Positions 1 to 6,900 of a stretch of 34,059 nt of DNA are shown piece after piece. The position numbers and the translations under genes were made by a program. Every line of letters begins with the position of its first letter. Positions within the stretch are counted from its first letter, which is position 1. This DNA comes from Deltaproteobacteria bacterium (GTDB lineage Bacteria; Myxococcota; B64-G9), in assembly GCA_030622135.1 (NCBI GenBank), contig JAUXGL010000024.1:1-34059 (forward strand), in the 5' to 3' direction. The notes under the pieces were generated by a model. The model saw only the letters and a list, made by a program, of their open reading frames with translations, was not told where the DNA came from and searched no databases.

Positions 1-234
1 AACTCAATATACGCGGTGCCACTATACTAGTGAGATAATTTACTCGTGGTCCTCTCGTAAGTGTCCCTTTTTACGCGGGAGATTGGGATCGACCGGAAAT
101 GGGGTGGGAGATCCAGGATTGATGATAAGATTTATTGGCCCCGACGCCAGGAGTAGGGTCGGGGTTCAGCCGAGCAGCCCTCGTTTTTTGAGGGTATCCC
201 CGACCAAGAGTGAGTTTGTGCACCTATAGCAATG
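1..234. other. gene-free left edge with nested inverted repeats
   Basis: I see no coding region or RNA gene in these 234 bases. The stretch holds a three-part repeat: CCCCGAC at 139-145, its reverse complement GTCGGGG at 158-164, and CCCCGAC again at 198-204. The middle copy can pair with either neighbour, so two mutually exclusive hairpins are possible. Inside the second lies a small hairpin, CCCTC (178-182) with GAGGG (190-194). It lies downstream of the bactofilin gene, which is read leftwards, so it may be that operon's 3' untranslated region. No clear U-run follows the stems on the minus strand, so I do not call a terminator. Confidence 0.5.
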
Positions 235-678
235 CTAGGGAATGTTGTTCTTCCTCTCGGGTACTTTGGTTTTCTGGTCCTTCCCCGGAGAAGCCATAAA
301 CGAGTCCGTCCGGGTTTCGAAATTCTCCATCTTGCAACTACCCTCGAAGATGACGCCCTTCTCGATGGTCAGTGTGGGGGACTCCACGTTGCCGAGCAAC
401 CGACCGGGGTGGCGGATCTCCACGCCGGTCTTCGCACGCACATTTCCCCGGACCTCGCCGTTGATGACTATGGTTCCCACGTTCACTTCCGCAGACACCT
501 TGGCTCCTTCACCGACCACCAAAACGGAGTCGGAGTGGATCTCCCCCGAGAAGACTCCTTCGATTCGGAGAGTACCTTCGAAATTGAGCTTCCCCTCGAA
601 CTCGGAGCCCTTGCCCAGGATGGTGGTGATCTCGTCGGTCCTCAGGTTAGTAGGGGTGTTATCCTTCAGTTTGACCAT
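235..678 (-). CDS. bactofilin (polymer-forming cytoskeletal protein)
   Basis: Bactofilins self-assemble into filaments without nucleotide and act as scaffolds for cell-wall enzymes or, in myxobacteria, for the chromosome segregation machinery. The 147-aa protein has the expected plan: a short polar N-terminus, then from about residue 20 a right-handed beta-helix of repeats of the type GxLxxEGxxxIxGxxxG (FEGKLNFEGTLRIEGVFSGE), ending near the GVIFEGSCKM motif at about 108-117, then a charged disordered tail. Length and order match the family. The ATG is preceded by a strong AGGAGG. It lies 26 bases after parB on the same strand and is probably the last gene of the par operon. A scaffold role in ParAB placement is inferred from myxobacterial bactofilins that bind this machinery. 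Confidence 0.9.
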   Translation of the reverse strand: MVKLKDNTPTNLRTDEITTILGKGSEFEGKLNFEGTLRIEGVFSGEIHSDSVLVVGEGAKVSAEVNVGTIVINGEVRGNVRAKTGVEIRHPGRLLGNVESPTLTIEKGVIFEGSCKMENFETRTDSFMASPGKDQKTKVPERKNNIP

Positions 679-704
679 GGTTACCTCCTTGCTCTCTTTA
701 AATA

Positions 705-1583
705 TTATCCCTCTATAACTCCAATTATACGTTCCAGTTCTTCCGAGCTGTAATAGTGGATGACTACCCGGCCGCCTTTCTTGCCTTGAAGAACGTCCAC
801 CTTGGTGCCAAACCGCCGCTGCATAGATTCAACCAGCCGGTACATCTGCGGAGTGTACTTGTGCTTCCGAGGACTCTTCTTCGGCTTGGAGGTGGTACGG
901 GGAGATAGCCGAACCAGTTCTTCACACTCCCGGACGCTCATCCTACCTTTCACCACCCGGAGAGCCAACGCCACCTGCGCCTGGGTGCCAACCACGCCCA
1001 GAATGGCCCGGGCGTGGCCCATGGAAAGCTCCCCGGTCATCAGGTACCGCCGGATCTCGCCGGGAAGCTTCAGAAGGCGCAGGATGTTGGCCACCGAGCT
1101 TCGCTTCTTCCCCACCCGCCTGGCCAGATCCTCCTGCTTGAGGCCATGCTCCTCGATGAGTTGACGATAGGCATCGGCTTCCTCGACCGGATTCAGATCC
1201 TCCCGCTGAATGTTCTCAATCAGCGCCAGCTCCAGCATGTCGGTGTCGGTCACCTCCTTTACGATGACGGGAACCGATTTCAACCCGGCCAGCTTGGCTG
1301 CCCGCCAGCGGCGTTCGCCGGTGACGATCTGGTAACCACTCTCCCAAACCCGCACGATCAAGGGATGGATCACGCCCTTGGCCCGGAGGCTGTCGGTAAG
1401 CTCGTAAAGCTTCTTCTCGGAGAAGCTCTGCCGCGGCTGCTCCGCGTTGGGGATGAGCTTGTCCACCGGGCACTGGAAGATTCGTATCTTCTCGTCCCGG
1501 CTGTTCATCGCCGGGACCCGATCAATTGGGATCAACGCCCCCAGTCCTCGCCCCAGCGCCTTTCTCTTGCCCTTTTGTGTCAT
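705..1583 (-). CDS. parB: chromosome partitioning protein ParB
   Basis: ParB is the CTPase clamp that loads at parS sites, spreads on nearby DNA and is moved by ParA. The 292-aa protein shows the N-terminal ParA-contact stretch (KALGRGLGALIP, 8-19), the CTP-binding motif GERRWRA (89-95), ENIQR (123-127), and a helix-turn-helix around 145-170 (GLKQEDLARRVGKKRSSVAN). The C-terminal dimerisation domain follows a basic linker near 230-245. The start is an ATG with AGGAG upstream, 15 bases after the parA stop. Two parS sites are present in the same window within mnmG, so the cis and trans parts of the system are together next to the origin. Confidence 0.97.
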   Translation of the reverse strand: MTQKGKRKALGRGLGALIPIDRVPAMNSRDEKIRIFQCPVDKLIPNAEQPRQSFSEKKLYELTDSLRAKGVIHPLIVRVWESGYQIVTGERRWRAAKLAGLKSVPVIVKEVTDTDMLELALIENIQREDLNPVEEADAYRQLIEEHGLKQEDLARRVGKKRSSVANILRLLKLPGEIRRYLMTGELSMGHARAILGVVGTQAQVALALRVVKGRMSVRECEELVRLSPRTTSKPKKSPRKHKYTPQMYRLVESMQRRFGTKVDVLQGKKGGRVVIHYYSSEELERIIGVIEG

Positions 1584-1598
1584 GATTCTCCTTTATAA

Positions 1599-2372
1599 TC
1601 AATCAGTTGCAGGGAGTCCCAGTATTTCTCGCGCCAGGGACAGGTAACACTGCGCACCTTTCGATTTGACGTCATAGAGCAGAGCTGGTTTTCCAAAAGA
1701 CGGTGCCTCGGAGAGACGAACGTTCCGGGGAATGACCGTCCTGAACACCTGTCCGTTTTGGAAGTGACCGCGCACTTCCTCGGCCACCCGGTGCGCCAGC
1801 GTTTGGCGCACATCGAACATGGTCAAGAGGATCCCCTCCAAAAACAAATCCGGGTTCAGGCTCCCGCGGATGAGATCGACCGTGTTGAGCAGATTGCTCA
1901 ATCCCTCGAGGGCGTAATATTCGCACTGAATTGGAACAATCAACGAGTCAGCCGCGGTCAGTGCGTTGACCGTGAGCAGGCCCAACGACGGCGGGCAGTC
2001 GATCAGCACGAATTCGTGCCGGTCTCTCACCGTGTCGAGAGCATTTTTCAAAACGTGCTCCCGGTCACTCACCTCCACCAACTCCACCTCCGCGCCGGAC
2101 AGGGAGTTGTCCGATGGGGCCAGTTTGAGATGCTCGAGCTCGGTATCTATGGTGATCTCATCGACGGTGCGGTTCCCCAAAAGAACCTGGTAGAGGTTCG
2201 GCCGCTCCTCGTCAAACTCGAAGCCAAGGCCCGTGGTGGCGTTGGCCTGGGGATCGATGTCCAAAAGTAACACCCGGCGCTCGGCCACGGCCAGGGAAGC
2301 CGCCAGGTTCAAGGCCGTGGTGGTCTTGCCGACGCCTCCCTTCTGGTTGGCAACTGCTATGACTCGTCCCAT
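1599..2372 (-). CDS. parA: chromosome partitioning ATPase ParA (Soj)
   Basis: ParA is a deviant Walker ATPase that binds DNA nonspecifically and moves ParB-parS complexes. The 257-aa protein starts with the sandwich Walker A motif KGGVGKTT at 10-17, followed by DIDPQANAT at 38-46 and the Walker B region [10 protein letters not shown] near 121-130. The length and the lack of an N-terminal DNA-binding extension match chromosomal type Ib (Soj) proteins, not plasmid ParA. It is followed by parB with a 15-base gap. A promoter-like sequence lies 70-100 bases upstream, so parAB-bactofilin may be transcribed separately from the ribosomal-protein-led operon above. Confidence 0.97.
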   Translation of the reverse strand: MGRVIAVANQKGGVGKTTTALNLAASLAVAERRVLLLDIDPQANATTGLGFEFDEERPNLYQVLLGNRTVDEITIDTELEHLKLAPSDNSLSGAEVELVEVSDREHVLKNALDTVRDRHEFVLIDCPPSLGLLTVNALTAADSLIVPIQCEYYALEGLSNLLNTVDLIRGSLNPDLFLEGILLTMFDVRQTLAHRVAEEVRGHFQNGQVFRTVIPRNVRLSEAPSFGKPALLYDVKSKGAQCYLSLAREILGLPATD

Positions 2373-2442
2373 GCTACCCGGTGTCCATCTCGAAACGTGG
2401 CGAATACAAATTCAAACCCAACACCCCCTAGCGACGGACGGA

Positions 2443-2471
2443 TTTGTACCACAACACCATAGACAAGCCAA
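2443..2471 (-). promoter_or_regulatory. candidate sigma-70 promoter for parAB
   Basis: On the minus strand TTGGCT (2471-2466) and TACAAA (2448-2443) are separated by 17 bases, with TG one base before the -10, an extended -10 pattern. It would start transcription about 64 bases before the parA ATG. The same layout (17-base spacer, TGG before a TAC or TTC box) recurs before gyrA, gyrB and rpmH. Confidence 0.45.
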
Positions 2472-2478
2472 TATAAAT

Positions 2479-3255
2479 CTATGTTCCCGGCCGGTGGCGC
2501 AGCGGAACCAGTAGGCGCTTTCGGCCGCAAAAAGGCAACCGGTAGGCGTGGACCGGGCCCCGGTCGAACCCTTTAGGCAAACTCGCATCCAGAACATTCA
2601 GTGTGCGGCTCAGTCCATCCCGATCGTCCCCGTGGGGCTGACCCGAGCAAACCCACAACCGGCCGCCCGGAGCCACCAGGTGCGCCCCGTGTCGCACCCA
2701 TTCCCGGGGCGGGAAGGCCGCCCGGGATACCACCTCCGGCCACTGCTCTTGTTCACGGCGCGGCTCCGCCGTAACCCAATGACCCGCGCAGTACTCAGAA
2801 AATCTTTGCGGGCCGCGAAGATTTTCGGGGTCAGTAGTACGGCGCGGCTCCCAACCGAGGCGCTGATGCCGTATATCGAGACCCTCCGAAAGGCCCATCT
2901 CGCGAGCGGCCTGCTTGAGGAAACTCACCTTCTTCCGCCGGGCCTCGGTCAGGGTGACCTGGAGATCGGGACGGAGCGCCTTGACCACCAGCCCGGGGAA
3001 CCCAGCCCCGGTGCCCACATCGTGCAGCCGGGTGTCGGGATCGAGGTATTTCTGCAGCACCGCCGAGTCCAGATAGAGCAGCTCCGCCATCTCCTCGGGA
3101 TCACGCACCGTGGTAAGATTCACCCGATCGGCCCACTTTTCAAGCAGGTTAAAGTGAACCAGGAGCCTGGAAACTCCCTCGTCCGAGATCTCGATTCCGA
3201 GCCGTTCGCACCCCTGTGAAAAACGCCCCAGGAAGATTGATTCCCCCGGCTTCAT
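2479..3255 (-). CDS. rsmG: 16S rRNA (guanine-527-N7)-methyltransferase RsmG (GidB)
   Basis: RsmG methylates G527 of 16S rRNA with S-adenosylmethionine. The SAM-binding motif is at 79-89 (DVGTGAGFPGL), followed by LRPDLQVTLTEARRKKVSFL, and a late motif VVSRAAF...APGGRLWVCSG at about 175-205. The ATG at 3255 overlaps the mnmG stop as ATGA, which fixes the start; the open frame upstream of it is only a shadow of mnmG. At 258 aa it is longer than the usual 200-240. The extra length sits between the SAM-binding core and VVSRA, roughly residues 135-172, and looks like an insertion rich in Arg, Pro and Glu. The reading frame is intact on both sides, so I do not think it is a frameshift. Confidence 0.92.
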   Translation of the reverse strand: MKPGESIFLGRFSQGCERLGIEISDEGVSRLLVHFNLLEKWADRVNLTTVRDPEEMAELLYLDSAVLQKYLDPDTRLHDVGTGAGFPGLVVKALRPDLQVTLTEARRKKVSFLKQAAREMGLSEGLDIRHQRLGWEPRRTTDPENLRGPQRFSEYCAGHWVTAEPRREQEQWPEVVSRAAFPPREWVRHGAHLVAPGGRLWVCSGQPHGDDRDGLSRTLNVLDASLPKGFDRGPVHAYRLPFCGRKRLLVPLRHRPGT

Positions 3256-5105
3256 GAACACCCGCGTCTGTTTGTTCCACGTGGAACGTTTTCCGTCTTT
3301 TTGAGCCAGATCGACAGTACCATCAGGGCCGCCGGCGTCATACCGTCCACCCGGGAGGCCTGTCCAAAGCTGGAAGGCTGCAACCGATTCAGCTTCTCGG
3401 CCAGTTCCCGAGACAGGCCCGGCACCCGCAAGTATCGAGTTTCCTCTGGTATCTTCCGGTCTTCCATTCGCTCGAGCTGGCGGGCCTGGCGGCGCTGGCG
3501 ATCGATGTAGCCGGTGTACTTGATTTGAACCTCCGCCTGCTCCATTACATCTTTTGGGTAGGATCCCGGCAGCCACTCTAGAAGATCCTCGATGCACACT
3601 TCCGGTCTGCGGAGGATCTTCTCCAGGGTGGGCCGCCGGCCTCTTTGATCCAGGTCTCCCCGGATACTTTGCAAGCTCCCAAGCAGATTCTCTAAAATAC
3701 GTTGTTCCTCTCTCCTCTCGGACACCTCTTCCGGGGGAACCAGGCCAATGACCTCCGCCCAACGAGCCAGCCTGACGGTAGCGTTGTCCTCCCGGAGCAT
3801 CAGACGAAACTCGGCCCGCGAGGAAAACATCCGGTAGGGCTCGTTGGTACCGCGGGTCACCAGATCATCGACCATGACCCCGATGTAGGCCTCCGTGCGT
3901 CCGAGCACCACCGCGTCCCGACCGGTGACTATGGCATGGGCGTTGATCCCGGCCAGCAACCCCTGCCCGGCCGCTTCCTCGTACCCGCTGGTGCCGTTTA
4001 TCTGCCCGGCCAGAAACAAGCCGGGTACCCGTCGGACCTGAAGGGTCCGGTCGAGCTGGGTCGGCAGGACAAAGTCGTATTCCACGGCGTACCCGTAGTC
4101 TTGGATCTGGGCCTCCTCAAGGCCTACGATGGAACGGACCAGCTCCTCCTGCACGTCTTTTGGTAGGCTGGTGGAAATACCGTTGGGATAGATCACCCGG
4201 GCGCTCAGGTCGGTGGGCTCCAGGATCACCTGGTGGCTGGTCCGGTCGGGGAAGCGGACCACCTTGTCCTCGATGGATGGACAGTAACGGGGCCCCCGTC
4301 CTTCGATTACACCCGTAAACAGCGGCGATCGGTCGAGGGCGGCGCGGATGATCTCGTGAGTCCGCGGGTTGGTCCGGGTGAAGTAGCAGCGTATCTGCGG
4401 ATGCGTCTGGATGTGGCCCCGGTGGGAAAACGGCAGTATCTCGACATCCGATGGCTGTGCTTCCAGGCCCAAAAGCTTCACCGTGTCCGCACGCAACCGG
4501 GCCGGCGTACCCGTCTTCAGGCGGCCAATAACAAGACCCAGCGATTCGAGGCTCCCGGTCAGGCCTACCGATGCCGGATCCCCCAATCGCCCCCCCGGTG
4601 TGGATTCCATACCCACGTGCATCTTGCCCCGCAGAAACGTGCCGGCGGTCAGCACCACGGCGGCGGCCTTCAGGCGCACCCCACCGGAGAGCTCCACCCC
4701 GCTCGCCTGGTTGTCATCGGTCAAGACCCGCTCCACCATCCCCTCGACAATAAGGAGGTTGTCCTGGCTTTTCAGGGCTTGATGCATGTGCCCATGGTAC
4801 CGGCCCAGGTCGCACTGCACCCGGCGGGCACGCACGGCCGGGCCCTTGCTCCGGTTCAGCCGCCTGAAATGGATGGCGGCCGCGTCGGCCGCCCGGCCCA
4901 TCTCACCCCCCAGCGCGTCGATCTCCCGCACTATCTGGCTCTTTCCCAGACCTCCGATGGCCGGGTTGCAGGACATGGTCGCCACGCGGTCTTGGCTAAT
5001 GGTGACCAGGGCCGTGCTCAGGCCGAGCCGGGCCGCGGCCAAGGCGGCTTCGCAGCCTGCGTGTCCAGCCCCCACGACTACGACTTCGAATGTCTCGCCG
5101 ATCAT
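3252..5105 (-). CDS. mnmG: tRNA uridine-5-carboxymethylaminomethyl modification enzyme MnmG (GidA)
   Basis: MnmG uses FAD and works with MnmE to modify U34 of certain tRNAs. It has the N-terminal dinucleotide-binding motif VVVVGAGHAGCEAALAA at about 8-24, then CNPAIGGLGKSQIVREIDALGG, the GTFLRGKMHVG segment, GPRYCPSIEDK with the catalytic-type Cys, and the C-terminal MnmE/tRNA-binding region (YTGYIDRQRRQ). I chose the ATG at 5105, giving 617 aa that start MIGETFEVVVVG, because family members begin about this far from the FAD motif. A GTG at 5126 is also in frame, but the seven extra residues are encoded by the parS site. A second parS sits at the 3' end, so the gene is bracketed by parS. It is followed by rsmG with a four-base overlap. 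Confidence 0.96.
   Translation of the reverse strand: MIGETFEVVVVGAGHAGCEAALAAARLGLSTALVTISQDRVATMSCNPAIGGLGKSQIVREIDALGGEMGRAADAAAIHFRRLNRSKGPAVRARRVQCDLGRYHGHMHQALKSQDNLLIVEGMVERVLTDDNQASGVELSGGVRLKAAAVVLTAGTFLRGKMHVGMESTPGGRLGDPASVGLTGSLESLGLVIGRLKTGTPARLRADTVKLLGLEAQPSDVEILPFSHRGHIQTHPQIRCYFTRTNPRTHEIIRAALDRSPLFTGVIEGRGPRYCPSIEDKVVRFPDRTSHQVILEPTDLSARVIYPNGISTSLPKDVQEELVRSIVGLEEAQIQDYGYAVEYDFVLPTQLDRTLQVRRVPGLFLAGQINGTSGYEEAAGQGLLAGINAHAIVTGRDAVVLGRTEAYIGVMVDDLVTRGTNEPYRMFSSRAEFRLMLREDNATVRLARWAEVIGLVPPEEVSERREEQRILENLLGSLQSIRGDLDQRGRRPTLEKILRRPEVCIEDLLEWLPGSYPKDVMEQAEVQIKYTGYIDRQRRQARQLERMEDRKIPEETRYLRVPGLSRELAEKLNRLQPSSFGQASRVDGMTPAALMVLSIWLKKTENVPRGTNRRGCS
3273..3288. promoter_or_regulatory. 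parS site, 3' end of mnmG
   Basis: TGTTCCACGTGGAACG contains the 14-base palindrome GTTCCACGTGGAAC and matches the widely conserved bacterial parS at 15 of 16 positions. ParB dimers bind here and spread. It lies inside the last codons of mnmG, encoding the residues VPRGT near the C-terminus, about 1.7 kb from parB. Confidence 0.93.
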
Positions 5106-5121
5106 GGTTCCACGTGGAACA
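5106..5121. promoter_or_regulatory. parS site, 5' edge of mnmG
   Basis: Read on the minus strand the site is TGTTCCACGTGGAACC, a palindrome with only the last base differing from perfect symmetry and identical to a well-known pseudomonad-type parS. It ends directly before the mnmG ATG, so ParB bound here would cover the start and the ribosome-binding region of mnmG. Confidence 0.93.
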
Positions 5122-5139
5122 ATCACGCGCCTGCGCCCG

Positions 5140-5278
5140 GATGCCCCGTGGCTTGCCGCGAGGAGGAATGGCGAGGCGAGACCCGACGTAGCCCTGGCGA
5201 AGTCGGGTTATTGGCTACGGCGAGTTTCACTTGTTCTCCTAGAGATGCCCCGTGGCTTGCCACGGAGAGTTTCACTTG
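5140..5278. repeat. REP-like repeated hairpins between mnmE and mnmG
   Basis: The 166-base gap between mnmE and mnmG holds repeated, structured DNA. An 18-base direct repeat, GATGCCCCGTGGCTTGCC, occurs at 5140-5157 and 5244-5261. The right copy forms a perfect hairpin, CCGTGG-CTTG-CCACGG (5250-5265); the left copy is slightly degraded. A 12-base repeat GAGTTTCACTTG occurs at 5222-5233 and 5267-5278, the latter including the mnmE stop codon. Between them lies a 7-base stem, ACCCGAC (5181-5187) with GTCGGGT (5202-5208). Its loop contains GTAGCC (5188-5193), complementary to GGCTAC at 5213-5218 outside the stem, so an H-type pseudoknot is possible. This looks like a REP/BIME-type element. Confidence 0.7.
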
Positions 5279-6606
5279 CCTATGCAAAAATCGCTAAAAA
5301 TACGGTCCAAGACGTCTGCTTCCACATCCTCTCCCAGCAGGTCCGCGACGCCCGAAAGGGCGTCTTTCAAATCCAGCGCGGCCAGCTCCGGTTGCCGATT
5401 TGAAAGGGCCGAGCTCGCTCGTTCGGCTCCCTTCCGGATCCGGCGCAGGGCTTCTTCCTGTCTAGATGTAAGTGGAATGCCGTCGGCGGGGCCGTACTCC
5501 TCGCACAATCTCCGTCCCAGTATTTCGCACAGATCTTCGACCCCCTGCCCGGTCTGAGCCGAGACCAACAAGCCCCCGGCCCGCACCACCTCGGCTCGCT
5601 CACTCTCTCCCATCAAGTCCGCCTTGTTTACGACGAAAAGAGCGGGGGGCATCCCCGCGCCCGACCGTGGCCGTGGTTCTTCGGGCCGGTCGGTCACCCA
5701 GATGAGGAACCCAGCCCGCTTTACCTTTTCTCTGGCAACCCGCTCGGCCTCCCTGGCCGCCTCGCCCGCGGTGTCTTCGGTCCCCAGCCCCGCCGTGTCG
5801 ACAAGATCCACCCTGACCCCGTGAAGGCTGATTCCCGCCCGCACCGCATCCCGCGTGGTTCCTGGTTCGCTGGTCACGATGGATACGGGGCGCTTGGCCA
5901 TCGCGTTCACCAGACTTGACTTGCCCACATTGGGCTTTCCCGCCACCACCACCTCCAGTTCAGCCTGGGCAACCCGCCTGACCGACGACTGCAGCTTGGA
6001 AGCCCACTCGCAAAGCCGATCTAGGCTCTCGGGCAACATCCCTGAAACCTCCGGCTCATCGCAGAAATCGATGGCTGCTTCCACTCGAGTCAGCGCTTCC
6101 AGCAATTCCTCCTTTAGCCGCCGGGCCTGGTCTTCCAGCACCCCTCCCAGCAACCGGGCAGCTCCCAGCACTTGCTCGCGGGAAGCGGCGGTGATCAGGC
6201 GCATGACCGCCTCGGCCCGGCTGAGATCCAGTTTTCCGTTCAAAAGCGCCCGCCGGGTGAACTCGCCCCGCAAGGCCCCGCGGGCCCCCGCACGCATAAG
6301 CTCGTCCAGAATCACCGCTACCACGGCTTCTCCCCCGTGGCAGTGGATCTCGGCCATGTTCTCGCCCGTATACGAACCGGGACCGGGTAAAAAAACCAGC
6401 AGTACTTCGTCCAGACACCGGCCGTTCTCGTCCACCACCCTCCCGCGGATAAGGCGGCGCGGTTTAGAAATCGGATCGGCGCCTTGCGTGCGCGTCACCT
6501 TCGAAAGCAGGGACCCCGCTTCCCGACCGCTCAGGCGAATCACAGCCACCGCTCCTGCGCCCGGCGGGGTACCCCGGGCGACGATCGTATCGTCACTCGT
6601 TTCCAC
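5272..6606 (-). CDS. mnmE: tRNA modification GTPase MnmE (TrmE)
   Basis: MnmE is the GTPase partner of MnmG in cmnm5U34 synthesis on tRNA. The protein has the N-terminal folate-binding domain (DTIVARGTPPGAGAVAVIRL), a helical domain carrying an inserted G domain with G1 GKPNVGKSS near 223, G2/G3 region EPGTTRD and DTAGLG near 270, G4 NKAD near 335, and the C-terminal FCIGK motif whose Cys is the family hallmark. The region from TTG 6609 reads TTGGTG; I prefer the GTG at 6606 (444 aa) because AAGG lies seven bases upstream of it. It follows the 71-aa gene by about a dozen bases and ends inside the repeat that separates it from mnmG. Confidence 0.95.
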   Translation of the reverse strand: METSDDTIVARGTPPGAGAVAVIRLSGREAGSLLSKVTRTQGADPISKPRRLIRGRVVDENGRCLDEVLLVFLPGPGSYTGENMAEIHCHGGEAVVAVILDELMRAGARGALRGEFTRRALLNGKLDLSRAEAVMRLITAASREQVLGAARLLGGVLEDQARRLKEELLEALTRVEAAIDFCDEPEVSGMLPESLDRLCEWASKLQSSVRRVAQAELEVVVAGKPNVGKSSLVNAMAKRPVSIVTSEPGTTRDAVRAGISLHGVRVDLVDTAGLGTEDTAGEAAREAERVAREKVKRAGFLIWVTDRPEEPRPRSGAGMPPALFVVNKADLMGESERAEVVRAGGLLVSAQTGQGVEDLCEILGRRLCEEYGPADGIPLTSRQEEALRRIRKGAERASSALSNRQPELAALDLKDALSGVADLLGEDVEADVLDRIFSDFCIGK

Positions 6607-6619
6607 CAAAAAACCTTTT

Positions 6620-6835
6620 TTATTTGCTTCCTTCCAGGCAGGCTTGCTTCAGCTCTTCGGCGTGAGTCTCGATGTGTTTCTCGACCTCGTCTTCGGTCAA
6701 ACCGAGGTCCGAGAGCACGCCCTGGTAAACCGACATGAAGCCCTGGTCCATCGTTCCCGAGAGCATCTGGTACTTCAGTTTGACAATGGCGGCGCTTCTA
6801 AGCCGCTCGCTCCTGCTCTTTCCCTTCGCCGTCAT
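6620..6835 (-). CDS. small protein of unknown function in the jag position
   Basis: This 71-aa protein is not one I recognise. It has a basic N-terminus (KGKSRSERLRSAAIVKLKY), a Met- and Gly-containing middle (MLSGTMDQGFMSVYQG) and an acidic helical C-terminus (LTEDEVEKHIETHAEELKQ). It has no membrane segment, no Cys pair and no KH or R3H motif. In many bacteria the jag/khpB gene for an RNA-binding protein lies exactly here between yidC and mnmE; that gene is absent from this window. The start codon overlaps the stop of a 15-codon open frame as ATGA, suggesting translational coupling, because its own ribosome-binding site is weak. Reading-frame quality and operon placement make it likely real. 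Confidence 0.7.
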   Translation of the reverse strand: MTAKGKSRSERLRSAAIVKLKYQMLSGTMDQGFMSVYQGVLSDLGLTEDEVEKHIETHAEELKQACLEGSK

Positions 6836-6879
6836 TGTTTTTTCTTTGGTTCCACCGGCAGCACCTTAAACTGCTCCAT
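6832..6879 (-). CDS. possible 15-codon leader ORF before the 71-aa gene
   Basis: An ATG three bases after the yidC stop opens a frame encoding MEQFKVLPVEPKKKQ, whose TGA overlaps the ATG of the next gene. The 71-aa gene is in the -1 frame relative to it, and an A6 run lies just before the stop. It could couple translation between yidC and the 71-aa gene, or it could be chance. Nothing in the peptide itself shows a function. Confidence 0.3.
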   Translation of the reverse strand: MEQFKVLPVEPKKKQ

Positions 6880-6900
6880 TATTAGCCCGCCGGTGCTGCC
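6857..6900. repeat. 9-bp inverted repeat spanning the yidC stop
   Basis: GGCAGCACC at 6857-6865 and GGTGCTGCC at 6892-6900 are perfect reverse complements separated by 26 bases. In the mRNA the stem would join the last codons of yidC with the leader ORF before the 71-aa gene and enclose that leader's start codon. No T-tract follows, so it is not a typical terminator; a role in mRNA stability or translation is possible. Confidence 0.55.

Noticed and set aside
3256..3762. In-frame upstream extension of rsmG to 427 aa
   Set aside because: The added 169 residues lie wholly inside mnmG on the same strand in another frame, have no family similarity, and the ATGA overlap gives a natural start at 3255.
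4233..5403. Plus-strand frames opposite mnmG
   Set aside because: Arg/Pro/Ala-rich shadows without family motifs; mnmG on the minus strand explains the sequence.
6832..6850. Programmed -1 frameshift at the A6 run joining the 15-codon ORF to the 71-aa gene
   Set aside because: The slippery heptamer is out of phase with the zero frame, and simple ATGA coupling explains the layout.
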